From Smittia aterrima (Eukaryota; Arthropoda; Insecta; Diptera; Chironomidae), in contig CP093831.1 of NCBI GenBank assembly GCA_033063855.1, positions 6,448,001 to 6,512,000 of the forward strand: 64,000 nucleotides of DNA, read 5' to 3'. A model generated the notes under the pieces. It saw only the letters and a list, made by a program, of their open reading frames with translations. It was not told the origin of the DNA and searched no databases. A program made the translations under genes and the position numbers. Positions 46,214-58,463 of the stretch are shown here, in pieces (position 1 is the first letter of the stretch; each line of letters begins with the position of its first letter).

Positions 46214-49200
46214 TAAATCTTCACTTGAGTTCTCAAAGTTTTTACTACTACTCAATGGCTCACTAATTAGTACAGATTGGAAGAAGAATAAATGGCAGAT
46301 TAGTAATCGTGTTTATAAACATTTTTGTATGATAAAGCTGAAAATGATGTGACTGCAAATTGTTCTTAATTTCTAATTATTCATCTCAAGAGATTCTCGA
46401 TGCTAAATGAACTTAAAAGCTTTGGCATGAAACCTAGGTTTACCGTATTTTCCTCCCTCACTCTCACTCAACTTTCAAATTAAAACAGATTGACAGCAAG
46501 CCTCAAGTTTCCTTTCTTATCTTTCACAAGAAAACGAAATTAAATTGCTTGAGAGCAAACAAAACGTAAACAGAAGATTCGAGTCGTTTAGATTGTTCGT
46601 TGATCACGAGAAAAGAAGAATTAAATTATTTGAATGTAGTACAAAAATTTGGATCGGCCTCGAAGCGTCGGCAATAAATAACTTTTAACTCTTAAACTTC
46701 TGAGTTTCTCTTATTTTGCAAATTGAACTTCCTTGAAAATCTTCCTGTTGTTTGTGATTTTTAACTTCGCGATAAAAGCGGTTTAATTCTCGAGCGTCTT
46801 TATCATGTGCTTCGCTAGCAACTTATCTCTTCGATTGCGCCTAGATGACTGAGAGCACACTGAGAGTTCGTGCTTCTAGTTTCGTTTGTTTTTGTTGTTA
46901 AACTGTTCGGCATTCGTCGTCACGCGAACTGCCTTCTCGTGCCAACAAAAAAAACTTGCTGTAGAAGCTTTTCATCATCCGATGTTTTGTATTCATTTGA
47001 AAGGGTGCTGGTCACTTGGGCAATCTAACTTTTTGGTATTTTATCATTTTGCTCGCACCATTGACAGTGTGTCACATTGGCTCTTATTATGATATGACCC
47101 GAGGCGTCATGATACTGCTGACAACTCAGTCAGCGTTTTTTTTTGGGTAAAAGGGACGATTTTGTTAATGATTTTAAATGGATACGAAACATTATTCACT
47201 GACGTACCCATGATCAAGTTTAATGTCTGGTCGTTTCGATTAAAAGGACACACACATGCTAGGAGAGAGCCATTAATTGAATAGGAGGGAAATAATCGGA
47301 TGAAGACTTATAAAATAAAGAAGGTCATGCCTGGTGGCGAAATGAAAAATTCAGTCAATTTTGGTGAGCATGCAAAGGTCAAGTCCGCCGGCTTTTTCGT
47401 AACTATCGAGAACATCCTTAACCGAGGTCAAGCGCCACGTGGGAATATCAAATAAGCAAAGTTTTTGTCAACATCTGCAATATTTTAAGCTACCACGAGA
47501 GTCCGATAATTGATATCAGTGCGGACTCGACGAACATTTTATTTATTTTTATCTCTCGAGCGCGAATTTGTTTCGGTAAAGTTTATAAATAATTTTTCAT
47601 ACGTAAACAGCCGAATCGATTGTTTATGTTCGTCAATGGCATTCTATAGGAAAATTCCTTTGACGTTGACAATCTGAGGGAAAATTCCCTCGTGTAGGTA
47701 GGATCGTGGATGTGATGAAATTTCAACACCAAATTGGAGCAAAATGTTTACGTCTGTCAACTGTGATTCATTGTTGGCAAATTGCCGAAAGTCGTTTGGG
47801 CGGAGAACGATATTATAATTCAAAAGGGAAAGAAAGTGAAAAGATTTTCGTTTATTCTAAAAATGTTTTAAAGCCTTTTTCCGGAAATCTTGATACGCAA
47901 AAGCAAGATGAAAGTATTTTAAAACGATGTGGTCTATAAAGTTGTTTTCATCCTGCAAGAATGTTATTAAGTTTTAAAGGAATTTGGAAACTATAAACAT
48001 TGTTTTGTCTTTTGATTCGAAAAACCTTCCTCAACTTTGAGTTCTGCATCCCTGAAGTAATCAATAACAACAGAAAACTCGCTCGTCTTGTGTGTGAATT
48101 TGTTGTGACGGTTAATCAGTTCGGGCGAGAACGAAAATAAACGCGAGAAGCTTTCGCATTATCACGAACGTTCTCGCAAAAATTTATAGAGTTCGTAAAG
48201 AGAGCAAAGTGAGGGAACGATTTGTTTGTTTTTCCTCTCCATTTGATTAATTTACTGAATGCCGAAAGGAAACGTTTACAAAGTTATCCTTTATTCAAAT
48301 TAGCCGCTGACAGAAGCATGTCGTGTTTGCAATGTAAACTTTACGTGCAACCAGAAATGTCCTTGATTTGTCAGTCAAGGCTCTCATTTCTTTCGCGAAT
48401 ATCGATTTCAATTATTTAATCTAAACGAGAATAAACATTGCATAACGAAATTCAATTCAAAGATGATGCCGCCGAGCTTATTGCGACTTTAAATTTCAGA
48501 GTGACACGTTTCAGAATGAACAGCTTGCTCTTTCATTAATCGTTGATAAAAAAAAACAATCTACAGAGTCATTCATTGCTGTAGAGGAATGATTTCAATC
48601 ATACAAAGTCGCCATAACAAGTTCGAGATTCGGAATTCGTCTGGCGACGTATGAAATCTCCGAAGATATCTTTGCAAGTCATAGAACAAGACGAATCACT
48701 TCAGATCCGTACGAGAATTTTAATGACGAGAAATCTTCATGTTTCACAAGCGATTGAGTCGAAATATTTGACTCCTTCTTCTTTGGATCATTTTTCAAGT
48801 GATAAAGACAAGAAAACAGAAGAAAAGTTTTTCACAATGCAAACTGCTTGAGCTACGTTGCCATTTTTCACGATTTTCCTCTTCTTTCCGTTTCCCAGCG
48901 TCAAGGTCATGAAGGGTGTGCGATGAGTTGAGCTTTTAAGAAAAACTTTCTTCTCGTCGGAATAATTTTCTCATTAAATCTGATTTAGCTTGTCATATTA
49001 TTTATCCGCTTTAGTTAATTGATCGGTAATTCTTGGTTTGTCGAGGAAAAACTTTCCGATTCATAGACGACAATGAACTATCGCAGAGAAATCGATTTTT
49101 AACCCATCTGAGCATAGATTGTTAGCTGATCCGATAATTTTATTTATATTCATTTCAGACTTCGCTGTGCAATTTTGTCAGCACAGACGGTTCGTTATCG

Positions 49201-51195
49201 ATTGAATTAAATCAACATTTACGTCATTTGATTGAAATTTTGCATACTGAGTAAGCTCAACCAAATCGACCTTCTCTGAAAGGAAGGACGTTTCCTACTT
49301 TAAAACAATTTGTTATTTCTCAAATATTCGATTTAAACTTTTCTCCAAAGTATTTTCTTTCTTGATAAAACTTTTGTCCGTGCATTTTCTTTTGGCATTC
49401 CCCACTTTTAGAAAAGAATGCCGGCTTTCAACATCCAAGCTTAGAATCGCAAAAGTTCAGACAAATTATGAATGAAATATTTTATTTCCTACAATGTCTT
49501 TAAAAATATTTATTCAATGAAACTCTTAATAGACATTCTTTAAAAGCGATCACATGTCAACGAAGTCATCTCGAAAGAAATTGAAACACGAGCCACTTAT
49601 AAGCTGTTACTTTATGATATCATGTTGCATAATAAAATGAAGCTTTGTAGCATAACGTGATAGCGGATAACTTATAAAAATGTAAACCGTTGACATTTCC
49701 ACAAAGCACAATAACGAGCTTTTCTGACTCGAAATAAACTTTGTCGATTAGTTTAGATATGCTTAAGTCACGTTTCTGTCTCAGTGTCGTAAAATCAAGA
49801 ATTTTCAATGGCAAGTGAAGGCCGTAACAATAAAAGGGAGTAAGAGTTTAATCGATAAGGGTTGCGGCTCTTAAAAAGAAAGGACTTTTCCCTTCTCAAA
49901 AAAACAAACAATTAAAACTTAGAACAGAGCTTTTGTGTTCAATTTAGGATTCATCAATTGTTCAAGAAAAAATACAAATAAAAAAAGAATTCAACGACCT
50001 CATTCTCTCTCAAACTTACGTCATTTCGGATTCACCAAGAAAGTTTCTTACTTTTCACGAAACTTTCGAAAACTCAAATTGAAACGACCTTCAAGGTCTA
50101 ATTGTTATCAATTAAATGTCACTGAAAATTATTTAAGCAAGTAAACAAATGAAAACTAAAGCAAACTGGATCGAACGAAACTTTACCGAGCGATTCATGA
50201 ACATAAACTGCATGGAAGTCTCGATTGCTCGCTTTTCTTCTTCATTGGAAAATGATTTATCGATAAGCCTAGAATTGTTTCGTTCTTTGCTGTTTTTCGA
50301 TGAACATTGGAAGGAACATTAAGTTAGAAGGACCCAATCAGTCAACCGAGTAACATAAAAATGTGACGAGAGAAAATAATTTTTGTTTTCTAAGTCGCGT
50401 GACATGTTTCATTGATTCCCCCTTAAAACTATTTCTACTTCGCAACTTCCATCGGTTGAAAATATTGAAGAAATCAGCAACCGCAAAATAACAAACTTCC
50501 CGAATTTTAGCGTTGCCTGGTAAAATAAATAAAGAAATCCGCTGCCAGGCGACATGGGAAAAGGATCAAATGAAACTCGGGCGTTGAGACTTTCTTTGAG
50601 TTCAGTCCGCGAAGTTTCATCAATCGTTGAAGTGAGATATCATTTTCTATTTCCAGAAAAATCCCAGAACTGTTAATTCAAGTGGTTAATGTCTTGAAAG
50701 TCTTTTAGGCGTAATCGAGTTACAAGGGTCAATTAATCTTGAACGGTCGTTGTCTAAATAACAATTTCTCCGTAAAATTTTTCTCGTCAAGGACAAGTCT
50801 TGACTTTGTGAGAATCTTTCCAGATTCTAAAAGGCAAACAAGAAATAATCTCGGTCGTAACGAGCAAATCTTGATTTTAATTTATTGATATGCCAGAGAA
50901 AGATTAAAAGAAACAAAGAAACAATTTTTCCAAGAGAAATTGATACAAAAAGTGAAAAAAGAAAAGTTTGTTTAATCAATAAAGCGAGTCATAAAACGAT
51001 GTTAGTGATAACAAAATAATAATTTTAATGATTCGCGGGGCGCATCCATGGCAACGGACAATTTATTGTGAATGCAAATTTGCTTTCTGGTGTCTCTTGT
51101 GGTTTACTGAAATAAACGCGATCGTTAGCGATTTCACACGCAGACCCGAACAAAAGGAATTCAGGAGAGATTAACTTGGAAATACATTTCAAGCG
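46214..51195. other. 5 kb gene-poor region between antizyme and Myrf
   Basis: The longest stretch without a recognised gene. Several open frames of 60-80 codons lack family features and conserved splice context. It must hold the antizyme 5' flank and the Myrf promoter, and probably noncoding first exons of Myrf. Confidence 0.5.
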
Positions 51196-53642
51196 ATGAT
51201 TCATTTCGGTAATGACACGTCAGAACTTTCAAAGTTTCAGGAGAATTCAAGACTTTTCTGTAATTCAGGGCGAACGGATTTCGACAACATCGACAATGAG
51301 GCTCTGGACTTTGAGCAGTTGGAAGCTTTCATACAAAACAATGCAGCAGCTGTTCAAACTCCGCCATCAAATCAAACGCCGCCAGGAGAACCTTCCAATC
51401 AAAACCCAACAAATCTTCCCGAGTCACCTCCCGACTCTGGCTCAGAGCCGCCTTACAGTCCCAATGTCAAAGGAAACCAAAATATTCAGCTCGATCACAT
51501 GGCACAAGGCACAATTAACATGAACACTCTGACGGAACTTCACGTTCCCCATCACCATAATCTCTTGACACCTTCAAGTGAGCTTTACTTGGCCAACGAG
51601 CACCAGCATCAGCAGCAGCAACAACTTCTTCAAATCAACAATATTCTGCACAAACATGACAGTCCACTCTTGCCTTCGCACCATCATCAACCATCGCAAG
51701 ATCATATGTTGCTCTATCAAGTGAATCAAAGTGGACAAATTATTGAGCTCAACCACATTCATCATCAGAATCAGCCGATGAGTAATCGAATGTACAAGAA
51801 TGATCTGATCAGTGAGTTGGATAATCCCGGAACGCTTCCAGCAATTCACGATATTCAATCGAGTTTAGAGGGAAATTTAAATGACAATCTCCAGATAATG
51901 GGAGAGAACTTTCCGCAAATAGGCAATCACACATCACTCACGAACGTAACTGGAGCAGTAAAGAAGCGGAAAGGATCATCACAAGCTTTTATTCCTGATG
52001 GTGATGGAAATTTAAAAGCTTTCATCAAGTCAGAAACAAGCAAGTTTTTTACGATTAATAAACCTTGAATTTTGTAACCAAATTGGATAACTTTTTTTAG
52101 AACCTTCGAAGCATTATGGAGCGAAGAGTAAGAAGAAGCATCATCACGTTGCAGCAACTCGAGAAATTGTTGAAGAAGCAAAAACTTCTGAGAAGAAAAC
52201 TCAACTTGAGAATAAAAGCGTTGAGGCTTTTCAAGAAAACATTGAAAATAAAAGTAGCAACAGTTACATGGACAATGCAATGACGAAAGCAAACGACAGT
52301 GGCTCTGACGGTTCTCAAATACAATGCATTCGTTTCAGTTTATTCCAACAGCATCAATGGCACTCGCTGTTAGATCACAATCATCAGGAATTGTAAGTTG
52401 AATTGAATGAAGCAAATTCCTTGAAATTAAAAATTGTTTTCCTTTCAGACCGATTCCTCATTTTCGAGTCGATGCTGACAAAGGCTTCAACTTTTCAAAC
52501 TCAGATGATGCTTTCGTGTGTCAGAAGAAGAATCACTTTCAAATTACTTGTCATGTTCAGCTTCATGGAAGCGGAGTTTACGTCAAAACACAGACTGGAC
52601 TGGAGAAAGTGCGCACTTTCCATCTTCACTTTTACGGGGTCAAGTTGGAGACTCCAGCGCAGACAATTCGCATTGAGCAATCACAGTCTGATCGATCAAA
52701 GAAGCCATTTTATCCAGTTCTGTGAGTTAAACGTTCTTAATTTGTCTAAAATATTCAACAACTGATTAATAAATTTTCACAGAGTTGATCTTCAAAATGG
52801 ACAAGTAGGAAAGGTGACCGTCGGTCGTCTTCACTTCTCTGAAACGACTTGTAACAATATGAGAAAGAAGGGTCGTCCAAATCCAGAGCAACGATACTTT
52901 CAGCTTGTTGTTGGGCTTCATGCGCACACGTATACAGGATATTATCCGATAATCAGTCACGCGAGTGAACGAATCATTGTGAGGGCTTCCAACCCAGGGC
53001 AATTCGAGGGAGACGTCGACTTGTGTTGTTGGCAAAGAGGAATCACTCAAAATTCAATTTTCCATCAAGGGAAGATCGGAATCAACACTGATATGCCAGA
53101 TGAGTGCCTTGTAGTTAATGGGAATCTCAAAGTATCTGGTCACATCATCCAGCCGAGTGACGAGCGAGTTAAGCACAATATTTGTGAATTGGAAACAGAG
53201 GATCAGCTCGAGAATATCAATCAGATCAGAGTCGTTCGATATCAATATGACTCGACATTTGCTGGTCATAATGAGCTCGACAGTCGCAGTTACCAAACTG
53301 GAATTCTGGCACAGGAGTTGCAGAAAATTCTTCCTGACGCAGTTCATAATGGCGGAAATGTTCGATTGGGTGACGGGACAAATATTGACAACTTTCTTCA
53401 AGTCAACAAAGTGAGAGTTTCATTCTCAGAAAATGTTTTCGTTATTGAATAATTTCTTTCTTTAGGATCGAATATTTATGGAGAGCATTGGAGCCGTTAA
53501 ACAGCTTTCGAAGATCACTGATAACTTGGAAAAGCGCATCGAGAATCTCGAGAATCATCAAAGCGTTGGAATCTTTGATAAGATTAAAGTTTTACAATTC
53601 ATCGTTATCTTGATGGTCTTCGTAACTGCTTTATGGTACTGA
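51196..53642 (+). CDS. Myrf: myelin regulatory factor-like transcription factor (Myrf), short C-terminus
   Basis: Membrane-tethered transcription factor released by self-cleavage. Exons 51196-52039, 52101-52392, 52449-52721, 52783-53410, 53466-53642, 737 aa. The N-terminal activation region has DFEQLEAFI, SPPDSGSE, His/Gln-rich runs and a basic patch (VKKRKGS). The NDT80-type DNA-binding domain is about 363-540 (FRVDADKGFNFS, VCQKKNHF, EQSQSDRSKKPF, VGRLHFSETTCNNMRKKG). The intramolecular chaperone auto-processing domain has the Ser595/Lys600 dyad in PSDERVKHN. A coiled coil (about 690-712) and one membrane helix (721-737) follow, then TGA at once. Known animal Myrf proteins carry a long lumenal tail here. 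Exon 1 joins exon 2 through a GC donor. The start may lie in an upstream exon, because an acceptor-like site precedes 51268. Confidence 0.93.
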
Positions 53643-55171
53643 GAGAGGTGAGTCACTGACTGCAGTGAATCGACGTCATGCTTTTTCAATTCCTTTTTAT
53701 GTTCTTATTCTTTTTCTCTTCTAGAGCTGCGAGTGGAAATTTCCACTCTGCGTTTGCTTTACTATAAATGATGGAGATTCAATCAATCGACTGAGGTCGT
53801 TGGAAATTGGCGTTGCTGTTTGCAATTAACTGTTTCTTCTCTCTCGCGCATATTTTTCCCTTTTCATGTTTCGCTTCGTCCACAACAAATGGAACAACAA
53901 AACGCTCAAGCAATTGATTAAAAAAAATGTATAAAGTTTAAAATGCAAAGTCAATAAAGACACAGACATGAAATTGAGTCAACGTCTTCTCTTTCTAAAT
54001 TCACTTAAAGTTTAAGGAAGTTCGATGCTTGAAGGTGTTTAGTAAACACTGTTTACCAAATTTGAATACAATCAAAACTTCTGATTCAAAAGTCTAAACG
54101 ACGAGATGAGTTCATTTATGATAACGGAGAGTCTCGAACTGATAACAATTAGACGGCTTGTTTAATAGAAAAGGCAATTATTTGCGTCCGTTTTGCCTTC
54201 TCGTCTTATCAACTGATAAGAAAACACTCGAAGTTTAACGATGAACCAAACGATGAAATTCCGGGCAAGCAGTCATGGTTTTATGAAAATTGTTTTCGCT
54301 TTTGTTTCTGGAACAATCTCGACCGAAAGTCACTAACACTATCGTCGTCGATTTTTCTTTCGTTGATTTTTCAATCATTGTGCAATGATTTTAAATTATT
54401 AGACATCTCTTAATATCTTGATGACCTTCGTCAACATTTACTGTCCCTCAAGCGGGTTTGTTTTCGAATTCTTCTATTGCTAGGAACACTGAGTACTCAA
54501 TACCAAAGTAAATATTTTGCGTCATCGTACGCGCAATCGCACATTTCCTCGTAGTGACGAGTGAAAGCAACCAAAGAATTTTCAATGCATATTTCCTGTC
54601 AATCGATAGATTTCTCAGACTTATAATCAACTGTACAATGCATCACAGGTTAAATGTCAAATTGCAGTCACAAAACTTTGACATTATTCTCGACAATAAA
54701 ATTTCGAAAGGAAAAGTTGGCACAAAGGAATTTCGCGAAAAATGTAATTTCACACTCACCGATTATTCAACATGTTTAATGGCATTTTTATTTCTCTCAA
54801 TGGTTGCAGCTCGAAAAAAACACTGAACTCGAACTTATAAGTTGCTTTAGGTACGTTTAAATAGCTTTGCTAAAAAATTCCGTCTGGTTCTGGCTATACG
54901 AAAAATAATAGTGACGATTTGAACTTGGTTGAGACAAAATCATGAAATTTTCGTGCGTTTTAAAAATGAAAAGCGTGCGAATGATTTTCTTCATCAAATG
55001 GTTTATTAAAATATTCTAATCGATTGAAATCATTATTTTCTTCAATAATTTTAATTTGTACAAAAAAAATCTCGCGAATATCAAGGTAAAATAATTTTTA
55101 AAAGAAAATTTAAATATTTTGTCTCAATTTTTATGAACTTTCTCTTTTTGAATTTTGAACTTTCGTTAAAT
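53643..55171. other. Myrf 3' region and amylase 3' flank
   Basis: A gtgagt donor at about 53649 and a tctag acceptor at about 53724 suggest a spliced Myrf 3' UTR or alternative tail. AATAAA is at 53953-53958. The remainder shows no gene. Confidence 0.5.
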
Positions 55172-56930
55172 TTACAAACGAGCGTCAATGTGAATCGCAA
55201 GGAAACCTTCAGGAACGGATGCACTCAAGAAGATGTAAGCGTTACCATCACCAGCGACTGACACAGATGTTCCTGAGCAGGAATTTCCTACTTTAGCTCC
55301 AGTGGCAATGTCGCAATAAATTCCAGCCGGCAATCCAGTTTGAAGAGTTTGACCTAAATCAACGCCGTACTGTCCATTGAAAGCAATGAATCCTCGATTG
55401 CCACGAGAGAAAGCAATTTGATTAGTGCCGTTGTCCCACCAGTTAGCAACATTTGTTCCCGAAACTGCATTTCTGAATCCAATCATTCGTGCGATTTGAG
55501 GCCAACGATGCTCACAAACCCAGCCATTGTTGCACTGGCCATTTGCGTCGAAGGTTGGAGCTAAGATATTTTTGTTGCTGTCTGAGGGTGGTCCAGTGTC
55601 GCGGTTTGTAAAGTAGAATGAGCTCATCAAACGAGGAATTCCGTAGGGCCATGCCAAGTGGAAAGCAGTTGCCATCTACAAGAATCGTTTGAAAAAATGT
55701 TTCAATTCAAATCGAAATGTTTGAGGTACCTTGTAAAGTCGACCGTCCTTGTAAGTCAAAACGTGACCATCTCTTTGATTGTCTGAAAAGTAAATAAATG
55801 AATCGATAGCTTTTGATTGAAAATGGGAACTTACCGTGGTTGTCAACGAATGTAAGAGAATATTTTGTAGGGAGGAAGCCCCAACTTTCTCCAAAGTTTC
55901 TCAAATATGCCAACAAATTGTTTCCACTGAAAACTTGTGAAATTTGTTGTGAAAAACGGAATTCTGTTACTGTTCCCAATTTGAAGTAGTCGCTCCTAAA
56001 ATAAATTGATTCATTGAAAGTTAGAAGCTTTTGCTAAAGTCTCAAATTAATTACGAGAGGAATCCTTCACTGCCATCCCCTCCAATAACTTCACCAACCA
56101 CAAATGGCCGTTGATTAGCAGGGAATCCATAATTTGTGTTCAAGTTATGCAATCTGTCCCAAATGATTTCAAGATCTCCAGGCCACATGTGCTTCATAGC
56201 GTCAACTCTGAATCCAGCGACTCCAAGATCAATCAAGTTATTCAAAAATTCAGCAATTTTCGTTCGAACCCATTCGTGTCCTTGATTCAAGTCGGGTAAA
56301 CCTAAGAGCTCACAATTTCTTACTTCAATAGGATTTCCCCAGTTATTGATTGAGCAACTTGGATTGAAATGCTCTTTAGTGTAAGGGACTCCGTAGTAAT
56401 CTCGAGTAGCCAGATTAGCTCGTGAACCAGCTGATCCAATCTCAGCAGAGCCAGTCATGTGATTGAAAACAACGTCAACGTAGATTCGAACACCGACAGC
56501 GTTGCAACGTCTAGACATATCAGCGAACGCTGCTTGATTTCCCGAACGAGTTGTTAGAATGTAACTAATCGATGGAAATAAATTCTCTAAATCAAATTCG
56601 AAGTGAAAAGAAATGATTTTACCTGATTGGTCCATAACGTTCCATCCACGATCGATCGTCATTGAAAACATTGTGTTCGTTGGCTGGTGAAACTTGAACT
56701 CCCGCGTAGCCATTTGGTGCTAAAAAGTTCTCACACTCATTTGCAATGTCTTGCCATCTCCAATCCATCAAATGAACCATCGCGGATCTTCCTGTAAACC
56801 CAATTCACACTCAGAAATGATTATTTTCTTATTATTTTGCAGACAAACCTGCTCTCCATTGTGGATTTGTGTAATCAGATCGGCCAAGCACAGCCAAACT
56901 AATCAAGAGAAATATTACTGACAGCTTCAT
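55172..56930 (-). CDS. Amy: secreted alpha-amylase
   Basis: GH13 digestive enzyme hydrolysing alpha-1,4 links of starch and glycogen. Exons 56849-56930, 56623-56791, 56055-56564, 55835-55995, 55730-55782, 55172-55675; 492 aa, the normal animal length. Signal peptide about 1-17. The four GH13 regions are visible: DVVFNH, GFRVDAMKH with nucleophile Asp205, GEVI with acid Glu242, and FVDNHDNQR with Asp308. Chloride ligands Arg203, Asn306 and Arg340 (YGIPRLMSS) are present, so it should be chloride-activated. Domain C ends the protein with paired cysteines (CDIATGAKVGNSC). A TATA box and GATA site lie just upstream. No truncation or lost catalytic residue is seen. Confidence 0.96.
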
Positions 56931-56970
56931 TTCGCAATCTGAACTGAATGTAAACGATTTGAACTCGACA

Positions 56971-56977
56971 TTTTATA
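56971..56977 (-). promoter_or_regulatory. TATA box of the amylase gene
   Basis: TATAAAA on the minus strand, 41-47 bp before the ATG, which leaves room for a short 5' UTR as is usual for insect amylase genes. A GATA motif (TGATAAG on the plus strand, 56994-57000) lies directly upstream. Confidence 0.7.
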
Positions 56978-57183
56978 GAAAAGCAATGAGGACTGATAAG
57001 ATCGAAGTCCGCTCGTCAGAGCGCGATGATAAAAAAATTAAAAATAAAATCTGCTGATTGATAAGAGTGTGTAAAGGCTTTACACTAAAGCTTCCTGTTT
57101 GATTGAAATGTTTGAGGAGGATTGTAAATCTTTTCTTTATCAAACATTTATTTATAAAAAGAAATAAATTTTAATCGAGATCA

Positions 57184-58264
57184 TTAATTTCTCTTTTTCA
57201 AATCTTCTGGCTTAGGTAAATCTCCAACGAAGTAGTCGCCGGGGATTTGGTGGAAAATCTTTTGCATTATGTCGAGCAGAATATCTTCGATCGTCCTGGA
57301 GATGATTGGCTTTAATGCTTCAGACACTGGTCGCCAGTTTTCGTTCAAGTAGGCGTTCGTTGAATCCTCTGGAAATTTATGAAATTTATTGACAAGATTA
57401 AGAAAAATTTTCATCAAAATCTTACCAAGAACTTTGACACCTTCGAATAGATTTTCCATTCTAAGCTTAAGACCCTCCATTGTGAATTGTACTGCAAAAT
57501 AAATGGTGACATCAACTGCTTTACGTTAAGAGTTATAACGAACTTACCTCGACATCCAGTAACGTTGTACCAAGTGTGATCGTTTTTAGCGTATAGCCTC
57601 GTTTTCGTGTAAAACTTTATGTCCATGTTAGCTGAAGAAAACCAAGAAATAAAATAAAGTCTGAACGCTCATGCATTTTTTGAATGTCACTTACACGGCT
57701 CGAACCAACATTTGCCGCGACCCTGAAAGAAACAATTTTATGCATTCGCTAGCTTGAATCTTTTGCGCAAGTTTGGTGAGCTTACGTTCAGTGGAATGAC
57801 GAGTATTCGACCCTGCATGTGATAATTTCCCTCAAGTCTCATCTTTGGAAGTTTAATCGTTGTAACCCAACCGTAATCTTTGCTGCTGACTTGATTCTCG
57901 ATAACTTTGACTTTCGAGAAGCCAACGACTTTAACTTTTGTCAAACTTGCATTGACGCTGACTGGTCCTTCTCCTTGAAGAATCCGAATCCTGTCGATTG
58001 ACATTGGATCGATTGAATCAAGTCCATCAACTCCTTCGATTCCTTTTATTAGATTATTGAAGAGAGATTGTACATCGCCGGTAGAGCATTTGATGAAATC
58101 TTGATCTTTGAAGTAACAAGTCTTGATCCAAGATGCTGAAATATTTTAAATCTTCCTAACCGTTGATAAATTTCAATTAAAATCTTTTTCTCACGTTTTT
58201 CTGTCAAATCACAATTGCTTAGCGTCACTGTAGCAAGAAGGAAAACTAAAACACTTCTCAACAT
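57184..58264 (-). CDS. takeout / juvenile hormone binding protein-like secreted carrier
   Basis: Member of the JHBP/takeout family, tubular haemolymph or chemosensory carriers of hydrophobic ligands. Exons 58195-58264, 57786-58135, 57695-57722, 57548-57631, 57426-57491, 57184-57368; 260 aa. Signal peptide about 1-17 (MLRSVLVFLLATVTL). The conserved N-terminal cysteine pair is in SWIKTCYFKDQDFIKCST, followed by GVDGLDSIDPMSIDRI, typical of the family. Beta-rich middle (VVGFSKVKV, LEGNYHMQGRILVIPLN) and C-terminal NENWRPVSEALKPII with a terminal helix. One exon is only 28 bp. The ligand cannot be told from sequence. Confidence 0.93.
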
Positions 58265-58343
58265 CTTCACTAAATAAAACTTTCCGTTGTTAACTTCGCG
58301 CAGGTTCACAACGTTCTGAAATATTGTCTAAGCATTCACATCA

Positions 58344-58350
58344 ATTTATA
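58344..58350 (-). promoter_or_regulatory. possible TATA box of the takeout-like gene
   Basis: TATAAAT on the minus strand about 80 bp before the ATG. Position suits a transcription start near 58315-58320; weakly supported. Confidence 0.4.
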
Positions 58351-58437
58351 AAGAAGTTAACCTTCTGACTTTGCTCGCAATTTTCCGACGAGTTGGATGT
58401 GTTTGTGGTACGAGATTTCTAAGCTGCAGTTGAATTG

Positions 58438-58463
58438 AAGTGCATTGATTATGCAATGCACTT
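58438..58463. repeat. perfect inverted repeat, 10-bp stem and 6-base loop
   Basis: Arms AAGTGCATTG and CAATGCACTT flank the loop ATTATG. It lies about 90 bp upstream of the putative TATA box of the takeout-like gene, so it could be a dimeric factor site rather than an RNA hairpin. Confidence 0.7.

Noticed and set aside
51574..51858. Antisense frame within Myrf exon 1
   Set aside because: It is the reverse of His/Gln-rich codons of Myrf; a shadow frame.
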